A stretch of DNA of 64,000 nt from Alteromonas salexigens (GTDB lineage: Bacteria > Pseudomonadota > Gammaproteobacteria > Enterobacterales > Alteromonadaceae), in contig NZ_JAOTJC010000013.1 of assembly GCF_025628895.1 (NCBI RefSeq), positions 169,610 to 233,609 of the forward strand. The letters run 5' to 3'. Made by a program: the position numbers and the translations under genes. The notes under the pieces are model-generated. The model was not told where the DNA came from. It did not search any database and was given only the letters and a program-made list of their open reading frames with translations. Position 1 is the first letter of the stretch, and each line of letters starts with the position of its first letter. Below are positions 46,906 to 60,643 of the stretch, one piece after another.

Positions 46906-47980
46906 GCTGGTAAAGTCGTTAATGAACGACAATTTGATCCCATTAAAGCCGTACGAATCAGCCCGCCGATTATTTTCAGGCGGCCAGGACTGGCTTAACG
47001 CCAATGAGTCACCGTATGCCAGTGACTACCAGATAGACAGCGAGAACTTCAACCGCTACCCCTCCTGTCAACCGACCGCGGTGGTGGAAAGCTATGCCCG
47101 GTATGCCGGCGTCCATACTGACCAGGTGTTAGTCACGCGGGGTGCCGATGAAGGTATCGAATTGCTCATCCGGACCTTTTGCACGCCAGGAAAAAGTAAT
47201 GTGCTGATTTGTCCGCCCACTTACGGGATGTACGCTATCAGTGCGGAAACCTGTGATGTTGGCGTTCGCCAGGTGCCGCTTAATGATGACTTTTCATTAG
47301 ATGTGGACGGGATCTGTGCGCAACAGGATGTGAACCTGTTGTTTATTTGTTCGCCCAACAACCCCACAGGCACCCGGGTTGCGGCAGCCGACATTGAGCG
47401 TGTGCTGTCTCACTTCGCCGACTCGGCGTTGGTGGTAGTGGATGAGGCATACATAGAATTCGACGACGGCGACGCCTGGGCTGCGCGGCTTGATGAATTT
47501 GATAACCTGGTGATCCTGCGCACCTTGTCGAAAGCATTTGGGCTGGCGGGATTACGGTGTGGCTTTACGCTGGCCTCAGGCGACATTATTCGCTCACTGA
47601 TGAAGGTCATTGCGCCCTACCCTATCCCGGAACCTGTGGCGCAGATAGCAGCGCAGGCGCTCAGTGATGAGGGGGTTACCCGGGTCAACGTACAGGTTAA
47701 GAAATTGAATCTGCTGCGAAATACACTGCAAGAAGAACTTGCCCAGCGCGCGGGAATTACCCTGGTCGGTGACATCACCGCCAATTTTGTGCTGTTTCAC
47801 TTTGCCGACTGCGAGGCACTGATGGCCTTCCTGGTAGAAAACGGCATGCTTATTCGCAACCAGTCCAAGCAGCATAATCTGCAAAACTGTCTGCGGGCGA
47901 CGGTGGGTAATGAAGACCAGAATGCCCGACTGTTATCCCTTATAGACCAATTTATTGAACAAAAAGGAGTGTCGGCATGA
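46898..47980 (+). CDS. hisC: Histidinol-phosphate aminotransferase
   Basis: HisC transfers an amino group from glutamate to imidazole acetol phosphate. I start at the ATG at 46898 ([19 protein letters not shown]), which has AAGGAC eight bases upstream; an ATG at 46892 is too close. The 360-residue PLP enzyme shows [49 protein letters not shown] and [17 protein letters not shown] with the PLP lysine in SKAF. Its stop overlaps hisB (ATGA). Confidence 0.96.
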   Translation: MNKLVKSLMNDNLIPLKPYESARRLFSGGQDWLNANESPYASDYQIDSENFNRYPSCQPTAVVESYARYAGVHTDQVLVTRGADEGIELLIRTFCTPGKSNVLICPPTYGMYAISAETCDVGVRQVPLNDDFSLDVDGICAQQDVNLLFICSPNNPTGTRVAAADIERVLSHFADSALVVVDEAYIEFDDGDAWAARLDEFDNLVILRTLSKAFGLAGLRCGFTLASGDIIRSLMKVIAPYPIPEPVAQIAAQALSDEGVTRVNVQVKKLNLLRNTLQEELAQRAGITLVGDITANFVLFHFADCEALMAFLVENGMLIRNQSKQHNLQNCLRATVGNEDQNARLLSLIDQFIEQKGVSA

Positions 47981-49046
47981 GCCAGCAAGCCATTCTATTT
48001 ATAGACCGCGACGGCACACTGGTTGAAGAGCCGCCGGTAGACAAGCAGTTAGACAGCCTGGAGAAGCTGGTATTTGAACCTGACGTAATCCCCGTGCTGT
48101 TGAAATTACAGGCCTCCGGTTTTTCACTGGTTATGGTGAGCAACCAGGACGGACTGGGCACCGACAGCTTCCCGCAAACCGACTTTGATCTCCCCCACAA
48201 TGCCATGATGCAAGTGTTTACCAGCCAGGGGGTAAAGTTTGACGATGTGTTGATTTGTCCGCACTTTGACAGTGATAACTGTAGCTGTCGCAAACCGAAG
48301 TTGGGACTGGTCAAAGACTATCTGCAACAGGGCAAGGTGGACTTCACCCGCTCATATGTCATTGGCGACCGTGACACTGACATGCAACTGGCAGAGAACA
48401 TGGGGATCCGCGGTTTACGCTACGATCCTACAGACATGAACTGGCGTGCCATTGAAAAAGCACTGCTGGCGTCATCACGCATTGCGGAAGTCACCCGCAC
48501 CACTAGCGAGACCGATATCAATGTGAAGGTAGATTTGGATTCTACGGAAAAATCCACCATTGCCACCGGCATCGGTTTTTTCGACCACATGCTGGATCAG
48601 ATTGCGACCCATGCCGGGTTTGAAATGCAGGTCACAGTAACCGGCGACTTACACATTGATGACCACCACACGGTAGAAGACACCGCGCTGGCATTCGGTG
48701 AAGCGATGAAAAAAGCACTCGGCGACAAACGAGGTATTGGCCGCTTCGGGTTTGCGTTACCGATGGATGAGTGCCGCGCCGAATGTATTATGGATATCTC
48801 GAATCGCCCTCACCTCAAGTTTGAAGCTGAATTCAGCCGCGACCAGGTTGGCGAGATGGCCACCGAAATGGTGCCCCACTTCTTCTATTCGTTAGCGCAA
48901 AGCATGGGGCTGTCTTTGCACTTATCCACGTCCGAAGGCAATGCACACCACCAGGTAGAGAGCCTGTATAAGGTGTTTGGTCGGGCGCTGCGTCAGGCCA
49001 TTACCCGTCAGGGCGACGCGCTGCCAAGCAGTAAGGGAGCGCTGTA

Positions 49047-49047
<1 letters not shown>
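47977..49047 (+). CDS. hisB: Bifunctional histidinol-phosphatase / imidazoleglycerol-phosphate dehydratase
   Basis: The 356-residue product is the fused HisB. The N-terminal HAD phosphatase shows [15 protein letters not shown] (residues 5-19) and a zinc-binding [15 protein letters not shown]. The C-terminal dehydratase (about 168-356) shows [34 protein letters not shown] and [23 protein letters not shown] with paired His residues for manganese. The fusion is typical of enteric and related gammaproteobacteria. It overlaps hisC by four bases and hisH by one. Confidence 0.97.
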
Positions 49048-51164
<2,117 letters not shown>

Positions 51165-51168
<4 letters not shown>

Positions 51169-51782
51169 TTACAGAACACAACATGAACCAGCTCGCCTGG
51201 GACAAGATGGACAACTTGCTGCCGGCGATCGTTCAGGATAACCGTTCCGGTAAAGTACTCATGCAAGGCTACATGTCGCCCGAGGCCCTACAAACTACTT
51301 TATCATCAGGAAAAGTCACCTTCTTCAGCCGCTCCAAAGAGCGACTATGGCAAAAAGGCGAAACCTCCGGGAATACCCTGGAGCTGGTATCAGTCAGTGC
51401 CGACTGCGACAACGACGCATTGCTGGTATTAGCCCGCCCTAACGGACCCACCTGTCACACCGGTGCAGAATCCTGTTGGTTTAATGGTGACGTGACCGAC
51501 TTTACTTTTCTGGCAGATCTGGAATCTGTGCTTTCTTCACGAAAAGGTGCCGATGCCGAGTCCAGCTATACCGCTCGTTTATACAGTAAGGGCATTAAAC
51601 GTATCGCTCAGAAAGTAGGCGAAGAAGGAGTTGAAGCGGCTCTGGCCGCCACGGTGCAGGATAAGGAAGAGCTGTTGAATGAGTCAGCCGATCTACTCTA
51701 TCACCTGACCGTTCTGCTTCAGGCCAGCGATCTGTCCCTGCAACAGGTGATTGACGTATTGCGTGAGCGCCACAAAGGCTAA
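51165..51782 (+). CDS. hisI: Bifunctional phosphoribosyl-AMP cyclohydrolase / phosphoribosyl-ATP pyrophosphatase
   Basis: The 205-residue product is the fused HisIE. The HisI part has [42 protein letters not shown] and [20 protein letters not shown] with zinc-binding cysteines. The HisE part (from about 120) has [29 protein letters not shown] and [17 protein letters not shown], an all-helical nucleotide pyrophosphohydrolase. The gene ends the operon and is followed by a hairpin 15 bases on. Confidence 0.96.
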
Positions 51783-51797
51783 ACGCTCATCATTCCC

Positions 51798-51819
51798 ACG
51801 CCCCGCTTCTCCGGGGCGT
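51798..51819 (+). terminator. his operon terminator
   Basis: ACGCCCCG pairs with CGGGGCGT across a 6-base loop, followed by TTATTT, 15 bases after the hisI stop. Confidence 0.8.
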
Positions 51820-51940
51820 TTATTTGCCCTGCCTCACTGTCTGTGAAAGCCCGTCGCTTGTAGTAATTTGTAACATCTGCTTCTGAACCATCTCTTCCCT
51901 GGCCCACTCTTACTACCACGAATATATTCAGGGACCGACG

Positions 51941-52582
51941 ATGAAAAAAGCAAAATTAACCGCATTCTGGCAGGCCAATAAACAATTCATTTTATTTGTG
52001 GTGCTGCTATTTTGTTTCAGAAGCAGCTTTGCAGACTGGTACGACGTACCCACCGGCTCAATGAAGCCGACGATAGTGGAAGGTGATCGGGTTTTCGTAA
52101 ATAAAATGGCATTCCGGCTGGACTTACCGTTTACGGATATCGCGGTATTTAAAACCGGCAGCCCGATGGCCGGGGATGTCATTGTGTTTCAAAGTGAAGC
52201 GGCTGATACCCGGTTAATCAAACGGGTGGTAGGTGTGCCCGGCGATGTGGTGAGCATGCTTAACAATCAGCTCACCGTAAATGGCAAGCAAGTCGCCTAC
52301 TCACACGCGGACGATACCCTTGAAGAACACCTCACCGGCTACGGCCATCGTATTCAGCTTACGCCGCCGCTGTCGCCGCGCCATTCGTTCGCACCGGTTA
52401 CCGTGCCACAGGGCCATTATCTGGTCCTCGGAGATAACCGCAATCACAGCGCCGACTCTCGCTATTATGGATTTGTACCCGAACGGGAATTATTGGGTAA
52501 AGCTACCCGGGTAGTGTTTTCGCTGGATCCTGAGAATTATTATCTGCCCCGTACAGAGCGTACGCTTATAAGTATGCGTTAG
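51941..52582 (+). CDS. Signal peptidase I (short LepB paralogue)
   Basis: The 213-residue product has one N-terminal membrane segment (about residues 15-31) and the S26 peptidase boxes: VPTGSMKPTIVEGDRVFVNK with the catalytic Ser, TRLIKRVVGVPGDVV with the general-base Lys, and LVLGDNRNHSADSRYYGFVP. Signal peptidase I removes signal peptides at the periplasmic face of the inner membrane. E. coli LepB is 324 residues with two membrane segments; this one is shorter and lies away from lepA/rnc, so it is probably a second, specialised copy. Confidence 0.88.
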   Translation: MKKAKLTAFWQANKQFILFVVLLFCFRSSFADWYDVPTGSMKPTIVEGDRVFVNKMAFRLDLPFTDIAVFKTGSPMAGDVIVFQSEAADTRLIKRVVGVPGDVVSMLNNQLTVNGKQVAYSHADDTLEEHLTGYGHRIQLTPPLSPRHSFAPVTVPQGHYLVLGDNRNHSADSRYYGFVPERELLGKATRVVFSLDPENYYLPRTERTLISMR

Positions 52583-52603
52583 TCAGTGAGTTTCCCGTAA
52601 CCT

Positions 52604-52624
52604 ACAGGCGCGCAATGCGCCTGT
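52604..52624. terminator. Hairpin after the signal peptidase gene
   Basis: ACAGGCGC pairs with GCGCCTGT over a 5-base loop, 21 bases after the stop; no T-run follows. A second hairpin, CCGGAC/GTCCGG at 52660-52675, lies just beyond the convergent gene at 52677. Confidence 0.5.
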
Positions 52625-52676
52625 GGCCGTGTATGAGTCATCCTAGCAGTAAGGCTCGTCCGGACTGTCGTCCGGC

Positions 52677-53804
52677 TTACCAGCCGTTAACCCGTGACCA
52701 AACCGCCTGCGTCTGCATGTGCGCATCGACTACGGTGTACTGAGAAAACTGACTGGCAGTAGCACATGCATGTACCGGCAGGATCCTTAGCATCTGCCCG
52801 AACCGGAACATATCGGTAGCCACCTTGCCCCCGTCTCGATGGCAAATAATGCCATGTTCCTGATTGGTGTGTGCCACATACCAGCCGTCCAGTAGCTTCC
52901 CCTCTAAATCGCACACCAGACCGTACCCACAGTCAAAGGAGGTAGTTGCCGTGCCGGTGTCTCTCGATAACGCCATCCATCCGGCATCAATGAGTACCTG
53001 CCCTTTGTGGGGCTGGGTGCCAATGACCGAGGTGAGCACCGACAGCGCAATATCATCTACCTTACACACATCAAGGCCAGCCATAACACAGTCGAATGTG
53101 GCATAGACCCCCGCACGAATTTCTGTGATACCGGTCCGGTCCACATCTTCCAGTGCGGTAGGTGTTGAGCCTATCGACACCATCTGACAGGTGAAGCCAT
53201 GTTCAGTGAGGTGTCGCACCGCATGCTGCATACGGGCAACTTCCTGTTCAGCCATATCGTGCCGGGCGGCGGGCGTGAAGCTGCCATAGGAGGCGCCTGC
53301 ATGAGCGACCAACCCATGGAACTGCAGTTTTTCAGCCTTGCAAAGCAATGTGGCAATGTCGGGCAGCGCCTCAGCGTCAGGCTGAATACCTGCGCGATGT
53401 CCGTCCACATCGACTTCAATAGCAACTTGCAGAGTATGCGGCGACTGCCACGCCTCAGACAGTGCGCTGGCGCCTGCCACGGAGTCCACCATAACCGTTA
53501 GCTGGGCACCGTCGGCTACCAGACTGGCGACCTCTGAAAGTTTATTCGGCGTGACCACCACCGCATAGAGAATGTCGCGGTAGCCGGCAGCCAGGAAGTA
53601 ACTGGCCTCGGCCAGAGTGGATACGGTGATGGGCGTACCTGGCGGGGCATAATAGCGAGCAGCAGCCACGCTTTTCAATGTTTTTACATGGGGGCGCAGC
53701 TGGCAGCCTTGTGCCGCCACATGATTAGCGACACGCTCCACGTTACGTTTGAATTTGGCCTCGTCAATTAGGCAGGCCGGGGTCATCATGGTGTTTTCAG
53801 GCAT
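52677..53804 (-). CDS. DSD1-type PLP enzyme (D-threonine aldolase / D-serine dehydratase-like)
   Basis: The 375-residue product is a fold-type III PLP enzyme: TPACLIDEAKFKRNV, LRPHVKTLKSVAAARYY with the PLP lysine in HVKT, FHGLVAHAGASYGS, VSIGSTPTA (phosphate binding) and GYGLVCDLEGKL. The C-terminal half fits the DSD1/D-threonine-aldolase group, whose zinc site uses a late His-x-Cys (here PVHACATASQ). Such enzymes split D-threonine to glycine and acetaldehyde or dehydrate D-serine. The MAPEG gene lies 3 bases upstream on the same strand. Confidence 0.88.
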   Translation of the reverse strand: MPENTMMTPACLIDEAKFKRNVERVANHVAAQGCQLRPHVKTLKSVAAARYYAPPGTPITVSTLAEASYFLAAGYRDILYAVVVTPNKLSEVASLVADGAQLTVMVDSVAGASALSEAWQSPHTLQVAIEVDVDGHRAGIQPDAEALPDIATLLCKAEKLQFHGLVAHAGASYGSFTPAARHDMAEQEVARMQHAVRHLTEHGFTCQMVSIGSTPTALEDVDRTGITEIRAGVYATFDCVMAGLDVCKVDDIALSVLTSVIGTQPHKGQVLIDAGWMALSRDTGTATTSFDCGYGLVCDLEGKLLDGWYVAHTNQEHGIICHRDGGKVATDMFRFGQMLRILPVHACATASQFSQYTVVDAHMQTQAVWSRVNGW

Positions 53805-53807
53805 GGG

Positions 53808-54203
53808 CTACATATTGAAGTGAATGACAACCAGGTTAGCGCAGGCTGCCAGGAAAATGGCCAGAAAAGTGAAGATCATTCCCACAAAACGCTGCCAGCT
53901 GGCTCCCTCATGCTGGCGTAGTCCGTACGCGTGCAGCAACCGGCCAAACAGCAGCAGGCAGCAAATCCCGTGTATAATCCAGTTGTATTCACTGTTGCCT
54001 TCCAGGCAGGCAATCATAATAAGCGTAATAGGCACATACTCACTGAAGTTCCCGTGCGCCCGGGATAAACGCCGCAGATCTTCATTACCGCCATCCCCGA
54101 GACTGACGAAATTCCGGCGTCTTGCACCTATCACCAGTAACGACAGATACAGGTAACACAAACCCAGTAGGCTCGCGTAGAACGCGGTAATCGGTAGAAT
54201 CAT
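53808..54203 (-). CDS. MAPEG family membrane protein
   Basis: This 131-residue protein has four hydrophobic segments and the MAPEG signature RRLSRAHGNFSEYVPITLIMIACLEGNSEYNW followed by LLFGRLLHAYGLRQHEG. MAPEG proteins include microsomal glutathione transferases; bacterial members are inner-membrane proteins that may conjugate glutathione to reactive compounds. It precedes the DSD1-type gene by 3 bases, suggesting co-transcription. Confidence 0.9.
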   Translation of the reverse strand: MILPITAFYASLLGLCYLYLSLLVIGARRRNFVSLGDGGNEDLRRLSRAHGNFSEYVPITLIMIACLEGNSEYNWIIHGICCLLLFGRLLHAYGLRQHEGASWQRFVGMIFTFLAIFLAACANLVVIHFNM

Positions 54204-54311
54204 TGCTCCTCACTTAAGCACAAACGGCTGTAATGTTTCCATGGATAATAGTTTCATTGTGGCAAGCTTCTGTTTCGCTGGCAAAATTTTCTTTATTTTA
54301 TTAGCGCGCAC

Positions 54312-54334
54312 AAAAAAGGCCGCAAATGCGGCCT
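54312..54334 (-). terminator. adk terminator
   Basis: On the minus strand AGGCCGCA pairs with TGCGGCCT around a short TT-containing loop and is followed by TTTTTT (54312-54317), 17 bases after the adk stop. Confidence 0.85.
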
Positions 54335-54350
54335 GTTGAGGTGCCTGGCG

Positions 54351-55010
<660 letters not shown>

Positions 55011-55162
55011 TTAATTTAATTTACTGACGGCACTTTACACATTCAGTCTGAGGGTGACAAGTACAAGGAGGGTTTCTCTAGCAGGTTCTGCCTAATCCGG
55101 TGTCAATCCGGCTAAAAGCGCCTCAAATCACCTCTTATAGCCGCATATAAGGAACATAAAAA

Positions 55163-55184
55163 AACGGGCCTGATGTGGCCCGTT
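55163..55184 (-). terminator. htpG terminator
   Basis: AACGGGCC pairs with GGCCCGTT across a 6-base loop, followed on the minus strand by TTTTTTT. It lies 20 bases after the htpG stop. Confidence 0.88.
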
Positions 55185-55204
55185 TTCGTCATACGTATCT
55201 AACG

Positions 55205-57127
55205 TTATTTCGCCAGATTCATCAGCAGCGTATTCAGATTACGCACAAAGCTGGATGGATCTTTCAGGCTTCCCTGTTCAGACAGCGCAGCCTGATCGAA
55301 GAGTACTTCTACCCACTGATTGAACACTTCTTCGTCCTGCATACCCGACAGCATCTTCACTAACTGATGCTCCGGGTTCAGTTCAAAGTGGTACTTCACG
55401 TCCGGCACCGGCTGACCGGCGGCCTGCATGAGTTTCATCATCTGCGTTGTCATACCGTTTTCGTCGGCCACGATGCAGGCTGGTGAGTCGGTCAGGCGGT
55501 GAGTAAACTTAACGTCTTCAACCTTTTCGCCCAGTGCCTTTTTCGCACGCTCAAGAATGCCTTCTACTTCTTTCTCGGCTTCTTCCTGAGCTTTTTTCGA
55601 CTCTTCGTCTTCCAAGTCGCCAAGGTCCAAATCGCCTTTCGCGATAGACTGGAACTGCTTCTCGTTAAATTCAGTCAGGTGCGACATCAGCCACTCATCA
55701 ATGCGCTCACCCATCAGCAGCACTTCGATACCTTTCTTGCGGAAGATTTCCAGGTGCGGGCTGTTCTTCGCTGCGGCATAGCTGTCAGCAGTCACATAAT
55801 AAATCTTATCCTGACCTTCTTTCATGCGCTCAATGTAATCGGCCAGTGAAACCGTTTGCGCATCAGAGTCATTGTGCGTTGACGAGAAGCGCAGCAGACC
55901 CGCAATTTTCTCGCGGTTTGAGTAGTCTTCAGCAGGCCCCTCTTTTAGCACGGTGCCAAACTCGTTCCAGAACGACTGGTATTTATCCGCATCGTTCTTG
56001 GCCATTTTCTCAAGCATTTGCAGGGCACGCTTGGTGCAACCCTGGCGCAGTGCCTGAGTAACCTTATTGTCCTGCAGAATTTCACGAGACACGTTCAGCG
56101 GCAGATCGTTTGAGTCTACCAGGCCTTTAACAAATCGCAGGTAAGTCGGCATGAACTGTTCGGCATCGTCCATAATGAAGACGCGCTGCACATACAGTTT
56201 CAAGCCATGTTTTTGATCCCGGTTCCACATATCAAAGGGTGCTTTGGCAGGAATATACAGCAGGCTGGTATATTCGTTTTTCCCTTCCACTTTGTTATGC
56301 ATCCACGCCAGCGGATCGCTGAAATCGTGTGAAATATGCTTGTAGAACTCTTTATATTCTTCGTCAGAAATCTCTGACTTTTCGCGGGTCCACAAGGCCG
56401 TTGCTTTGTTAACCGTTTCCCATTCACCTGGCTGGCCGGGGATTTTTTCACCGTCTTCACCTTCCCGCTCAGGCACTTCATCTTTCCACATCAATACCGG
56501 AATGCTGATGTGATCGGAATATTTGTTCACGATAGAACGTAAGCGCCAGTTGTCGGCAAACTCTTTTTCATCGTCACGCAGGTGCAGCACGATGTCAGTA
56601 CCACGGGTTGGCTTGCTGATCTCGGCGATAGTAAATTCACCTTCACCGTCAGAAACCCACTCTACTCCAGCATCCTGATCGGCGCCGGCGGCACGGGTGC
56701 GTACGGTGACTTTATCGGCAACGATGAACGCGGAGTAGAAACCTACCCCGAACTGACCAATAAGCTGAGAATCTTTGGCTGAATCGCCAGACAACTTATT
56801 AAAGAAGTCTTTGGTTCCTGATTTGGCGATTGTCCCCAGGTTAGCGATAACCTCGTCGCGGGTCATACCGATACCGTTATCAGAAACGGTGACGGTGCCT
56901 GCCTCTTTGTCGACAATCAGTTTCACGCTCAGATCGCTGTCATTTTCGTACAACGCTTCGTTTTCAAGCGCGCGGAACCGCAGTTTGTCTGACGCGTCGG
57001 CGGCGTTGGAAACCAGTTCGCGTAAGAAGATTTCTTTGTTGGAATACAAAGAATGAATCATCAGACTTAATAGTTGTTTTACTTCGGTCTGGAAACCATG
57101 GGTTTCTTTATGGGCCGTTTCAGCCAT
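55205..57127 (-). CDS. htpG: Molecular chaperone HtpG (Hsp90)
   Basis: The start is the ATG at 57127 ([20 protein letters not shown]), preceded by GAGGAG; the frame opens at 57211 inside the promoter. The 640-residue product shows the Hsp90 ATP-binding motifs [40 protein letters not shown] and [11 protein letters not shown], and the middle-domain [12 protein letters not shown]. It is a cytoplasmic ATP-driven chaperone. A sigma-32-type promoter lies 44-72 bases upstream. Confidence 0.97.
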   Translation of the reverse strand: MAETAHKETHGFQTEVKQLLSLMIHSLYSNKEIFLRELVSNAADASDKLRFRALENEALYENDSDLSVKLIVDKEAGTVTVSDNGIGMTRDEVIANLGTIAKSGTKDFFNKLSGDSAKDSQLIGQFGVGFYSAFIVADKVTVRTRAAGADQDAGVEWVSDGEGEFTIAEISKPTRGTDIVLHLRDDEKEFADNWRLRSIVNKYSDHISIPVLMWKDEVPEREGEDGEKIPGQPGEWETVNKATALWTREKSEISDEEYKEFYKHISHDFSDPLAWMHNKVEGKNEYTSLLYIPAKAPFDMWNRDQKHGLKLYVQRVFIMDDAEQFMPTYLRFVKGLVDSNDLPLNVSREILQDNKVTQALRQGCTKRALQMLEKMAKNDADKYQSFWNEFGTVLKEGPAEDYSNREKIAGLLRFSSTHNDSDAQTVSLADYIERMKEGQDKIYYVTADSYAAAKNSPHLEIFRKKGIEVLLMGERIDEWLMSHLTEFNEKQFQSIAKGDLDLGDLEDEESKKAQEEAEKEVEGILERAKKALGEKVEDVKFTHRLTDSPACIVADENGMTTQMMKLMQAAGQPVPDVKYHFELNPEHQLVKMLSGMQDEEVFNQWVEVLFDQAALSEQGSLKDPSSFVRNLNTLLMNLAK

Positions 57128-57170
57128 AATCCGGAATCTCCTCGTTGATTGGATCATATAACACTTCACG

Positions 57171-57199
57171 AGGTAGGGGTGGCAGCGGCGCTTTTCAAG
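57171..57199 (-). promoter_or_regulatory. htpG: Heat-shock (sigma-32) promoter of htpG
   Basis: On the minus strand CTTGAAA (57199-57193) and CCCCTACCT (57179-57171) are separated by 13 bases, a good match to the sigma-32 consensus CTTGAAA-N13..15-CCCCATnT, 44 bases before the htpG start. Confidence 0.75.
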
Positions 57200-57225
57200 C
57201 ACCGCAAGCACATTTTTTTATCAGT

Positions 57226-57825
57226 TCAGACTTTGCGTCGACCTGAAAATGCGTGGGTAAGGGTGTTGCCGTCGATGTATTCCAGTTCGCCGCCCACTGG
57301 TACCCCATGGGCGATACGGCTGGCATCTACTGAGGCATTAGCACACAGTTGGGCAATGTAGTGGGCAGTGGCCTCCCCTTCTACGGTAGGATTGGTAGCC
57401 AGTATCACTTCACTGATCCGACCTTCCTGCAACCGGGATTCCAGTTTATCCAGGCCAATTTCGTCGGGCCCAATACCATCGATGGGAGACAGGTGCCCCA
57501 TCAGCACAAAGTACTGGCCTTTGTATGACAGGGTTTGTTCAATAGCCAGCACATCCTGCGGGCTTTCTACAATACACAGCAAGCCGCTGGCTTCCCGCTC
57601 GGGGTGACGGCATATTTCACAGACCTCATCTTCGGTAAAGGTCCGGCAACGCTGGCAGTGAGTAATATGCTCCATGGCATTGTGCAGCACATTACTCAGG
57701 CTAAGCGCCCCTTCACGGTTGCGCTCCAGCAGATGAAAAGCCATACGTTGTGCGCTCTTGTTGCCCACACCGGGCAGACAGGTCAGCGCATTGATCAATT
57801 CCGCCAGTAGCGGGCTAAACTTCAT
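57226..57825 (-). CDS. recR: Recombination protein RecR
   Basis: The 199-residue product matches RecR: helix-hairpin-helix [20 protein letters not shown], the four-cysteine zinc finger [21 protein letters not shown], and a Toprim domain ([15 protein letters not shown] ... [20 protein letters not shown]). With RecO and RecF it loads RecA at gaps. It lies 8 bases downstream of ybaB. Confidence 0.96.
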   Translation of the reverse strand: MKFSPLLAELINALTCLPGVGNKSAQRMAFHLLERNREGALSLSNVLHNAMEHITHCQRCRTFTEDEVCEICRHPEREASGLLCIVESPQDVLAIEQTLSYKGQYFVLMGHLSPIDGIGPDEIGLDKLESRLQEGRISEVILATNPTVEGEATAHYIAQLCANASVDASRIAHGVPVGGELEYIDGNTLTHAFSGRRKV

Positions 57826-57833
57826 CGTTTAAA

Positions 57834-58160
57834 TTAAAACGGCATTTTGAAGCCAGGCGGTAGTGGCATACCACCAGTCACGTCGCCCATTTTTTCCTTG
57901 CTGGTTTCCTGTACACGACGCACACCGTCGTTGAAAGCTGCTGCAATCAGGTCTTCCAGCATGTCTTTATCGTCTTCCATCAGGGAAGGATCAATTTCCA
58001 CACGGCGAACGTTGTGATTACAGGTTAAGGTAATTTTCACCATGCCGGCGCCGGCTTGCCCTGTGACTTCCAGTTTACCCAGCTCTTCCTGAGCTTCTTG
58101 CATGCGCTCTTGCATCTGCTGCGCCTGCTTCATGATATTTCCCATTCCACCTTTAAACAT
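57834..58160 (-). CDS. ybaB: YbaB/EbfC nucleoid-associated protein
   Basis: The start is the ATG at 58160 ([20 protein letters not shown]), matching the E. coli start [18 protein letters not shown]; an ATG at 58172 is in frame. The 108-residue product has the YbaB core [40 protein letters not shown] and a Gly/Pro-rich tail. It is a DNA-binding dimer of the nucleoid, encoded between dnaX and recR as in most bacteria. Confidence 0.95.
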   Translation of the reverse strand: MFKGGMGNIMKQAQQMQERMQEAQEELGKLEVTGQAGAGMVKITLTCNHNVRRVEIDPSLMEDDKDMLEDLIAAAFNDGVRRVQETSKEKMGDVTGGMPLPPGFKMPF

Positions 58161-58197
58161 AATCTTTCTCACTCTAAGTCGGTTACTGGTAACGGTG

Positions 58198-60633
58198 TTA
58201 CCGTGCTTTCACTGACTCCGCTACAATCGAAGCCTGAAACGTATTAAGTAGTTGCTGAATGGTAGTGTCTGAGTTGACTACCTGTTCTGCATGTTGCTGG
58301 CGCATAGCCTGAATACTTTGCTGTATCTGAAAAGGTGTACGCTGCGGGTTGCCGAGTTGGATCTGCAACGTAACCTTGCGTCCCAACGCTTCACACATTG
58401 CCTCGGTCAACTGCTCTACTGTTCCGTTATTTAATAGATGCGCCTGATTCTCATCTAATTCAAGGGTAACCTGCTCATCGTTTTCTGAATAAGCAGAATG
58501 TAGTGCAACCTGCTTCAACAGCCCGGCGACGGGCATCGCCTCAACCAGCTGACTCCAACGATCAATCTGACTGGCGTGAGTTAACTTGGTATTATCGTCC
58601 AGATAAGCCGATAATTGCGCTCCCTGGTAAGCTGCCGGTGCCTCACTGGCTGCGCCAGCAGCGTGTTCAGGCGCGTGTCCGGAGGTCTGAGCCGACTCAC
58701 GTATCTGCGTTTCTGGCTCTGATTCTTGCTTAACAGGCTCATCTGCCAGCGTATCCGGTTGCGGCGTTGGCTGACGGGTTTCCCATGGCGGCGCGTCGGC
58801 TTGCGCATCTGTGACTTGTTCTGGCGCTGCAGATGGAGCTGGCTGACCGATGCTGTCCGACGGTGCCGGTCTTCGCATTCGCGCCCCTAAATCGGTTAAC
58901 GAACGCTCTGCCGGTTCTTCAGACTTTTTTACGCCGGACTGGCGGGACTCCTCACGGGCTTTCTTCAGGCGCTGACGTAGTGCCAGCATATCCTGAGTGG
59001 TCGTGAGATCCGTATCCGGCGCCTGTGTTTCTGCCGGTGCTGGGTAATCCATGTCATCATAGCCCTGCTCCGGTGGCATATCTTCATAAGCCGACAGCGG
59101 TGGCTGCTCATCGCTGGCAGGTCCGGTATCAACAGCGGCTTCTGCTGAGGGAGCGGGCGCTGACTCAGGGGCAGGTCGCAAACTGTGCGCCTGCGCCTCA
59201 ATGCCCTGCATTTCTGCGGTAAGCTCGCGGTTATCCTCTTCAGATTCCGCTTCTGGCTGGGAATGAGCATCTGCGTGCGACTGGCCTGAACCAGTCACCG
59301 TCGCGGTGTCAGAGTTCATCTCAGAATCCGCAGGTGCGTTATGCGATGCAGCGTCTGCGACATCAGCATTACCAGGCGCAGAAACGGCTGCGTTCGCAGA
59401 TAAGTCAGCACTCTCTGTCGCAGGCTCGACGCGCAGTTGTTCGACTGACGGTGCATAGTTGGATGCAGGAACTGGTGCGGTATTAACGGGCGTCGACTGG
59501 GGCGCTTCGGGCCCTGAACTTAACAGCTCATCAACACCTTCAATGTCTGGGGTAGGAGAAAACGACATCATACGTAATACCGTCATTTCCAGACCGCTGC
59601 GCCCATCCGGTGCGTAAGGTAACTCTTTCTGCCCCTGCAGCGCGATCTGATACAGCAACTGCACCTGTTCTGCCGGCAGCGACCGGGCCAGCTGATAAAT
59701 CGCTTTGGCCGCGGTGGTTTCCAGCTTGCACGCATCGGGAACCCACTGGGTTAGCGCAATCTGATGCAGGATACTGCTAAGTTCGGCCAATACCTGACTG
59801 TAATCGGGCGCCTGCTCAGCCATACTGTCAACCACGGCTAACGCCTCATCCGGAGCCTTTTTGACTACTGCATGAATAAGGCGCAATAGCTGATGTTTGT
59901 CCATCAGCCCCAGCATATCGGTAACTATCGCCGCCAGGACGTGGTTATCCCCTTGTGCTATCGCCTGATCAGTCAGACTGAGGGCGTCACGCATACTGCC
60001 CTGTGCAGCCCGCGCCAGCAAATTCAGAGCCGGCGCTTCAAACGCCACACTTTCAGCCTGAAGGATATGTTCCAGCTGACCGGTTATCTGCTCACGCGAT
60101 AAGGCCTTCAGGTTAAACTGAAGACAGCGGGATAAAATAGTAATGGGCAGCTTCTGCGGATCGGTCGTTGCCAGTAAAAACTTGACGTGCGGAGGGGGCT
60201 CTTCGAGCGTTTTCAGTAGTGCGTTAAAACTGTGCTTGGACAGCATGTGCACTTCGTCAATCAGGTATACCTTGTAGCGGCCCCGGGTGGGTTTATATTG
60301 CACGTTATCAAGCAACTCCCGGGTGTCCTCCACCTTGGTGCGTGATGCGGCGTCAATTTCGAGCAGATCAACATAATTACCCTGCTCAATTTCGCGACAG
60401 GTATGGCACTGACCACAGGGGTTAGCGCCCTGCCCTTCTTCACAGTTAAGGCTCTTCGAGAAAATCCGCGCAATGGTTGTTTTCCCCACTCCTCGGGTGC
60501 CGGTAAACAAATATGCATGATGGAGTCTGTCGTTATCCAGCGCATTAGAGATAGCGGACACAACGTGTTCCTGCCCTACCAGTTCGCTGAACTTACCCGG
60601 ACGCCATTTTCTCGCCAGAACCTGATAGCTCAT
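58198..60633 (-). CDS. dnaX: DNA polymerase III subunits tau and gamma
   Basis: The 811-residue tau product has the clamp-loader AAA+ core: Walker [21 protein letters not shown], zinc cysteines [38 protein letters not shown] and [10 protein letters not shown]. From about residue 365 to 650 there is an acidic, Ala/Pro-rich linker, much longer than in E. coli tau (643 residues), then the alpha-subunit-binding domain. A slippery A AAA AAG at codons 568-570 with a -1-frame stop two codons later could make a gamma of 571 residues. Confidence 0.96.
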   Translation of the reverse strand: MSYQVLARKWRPGKFSELVGQEHVVSAISNALDNDRLHHAYLFTGTRGVGKTTIARIFSKSLNCEEGQGANPCGQCHTCREIEQGNYVDLLEIDAASRTKVEDTRELLDNVQYKPTRGRYKVYLIDEVHMLSKHSFNALLKTLEEPPPHVKFLLATTDPQKLPITILSRCLQFNLKALSREQITGQLEHILQAESVAFEAPALNLLARAAQGSMRDALSLTDQAIAQGDNHVLAAIVTDMLGLMDKHQLLRLIHAVVKKAPDEALAVVDSMAEQAPDYSQVLAELSSILHQIALTQWVPDACKLETTAAKAIYQLARSLPAEQVQLLYQIALQGQKELPYAPDGRSGLEMTVLRMMSFSPTPDIEGVDELLSSGPEAPQSTPVNTAPVPASNYAPSVEQLRVEPATESADLSANAAVSAPGNADVADAASHNAPADSEMNSDTATVTGSGQSHADAHSQPEAESEEDNRELTAEMQGIEAQAHSLRPAPESAPAPSAEAAVDTGPASDEQPPLSAYEDMPPEQGYDDMDYPAPAETQAPDTDLTTTQDMLALRQRLKKAREESRQSGVKKSEEPAERSLTDLGARMRRPAPSDSIGQPAPSAAPEQVTDAQADAPPWETRQPTPQPDTLADEPVKQESEPETQIRESAQTSGHAPEHAAGAASEAPAAYQGAQLSAYLDDNTKLTHASQIDRWSQLVEAMPVAGLLKQVALHSAYSENDEQVTLELDENQAHLLNNGTVEQLTEAMCEALGRKVTLQIQLGNPQRTPFQIQQSIQAMRQQHAEQVVNSDTTIQQLLNTFQASIVAESVKAR
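58924..58930 (-). promoter_or_regulatory. dnaX: Probable -1 ribosomal frameshift site in dnaX
   Basis: The zero-frame reading GTA AAA AAG TCT contains the heptamer AAAAAAG in X-XXY-YYZ phase. After a -1 slip the ribosome reads GTC TGA and stops, giving gamma one residue beyond the site. GAGGAG lies 17 bases upstream and a 7-bp stem (GCGTTCG/CGAATGC) 17 bases downstream, farther than the E. coli stimulators. Confidence 0.65.
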
Positions 60634-60643
60634 GAGTATTCCG

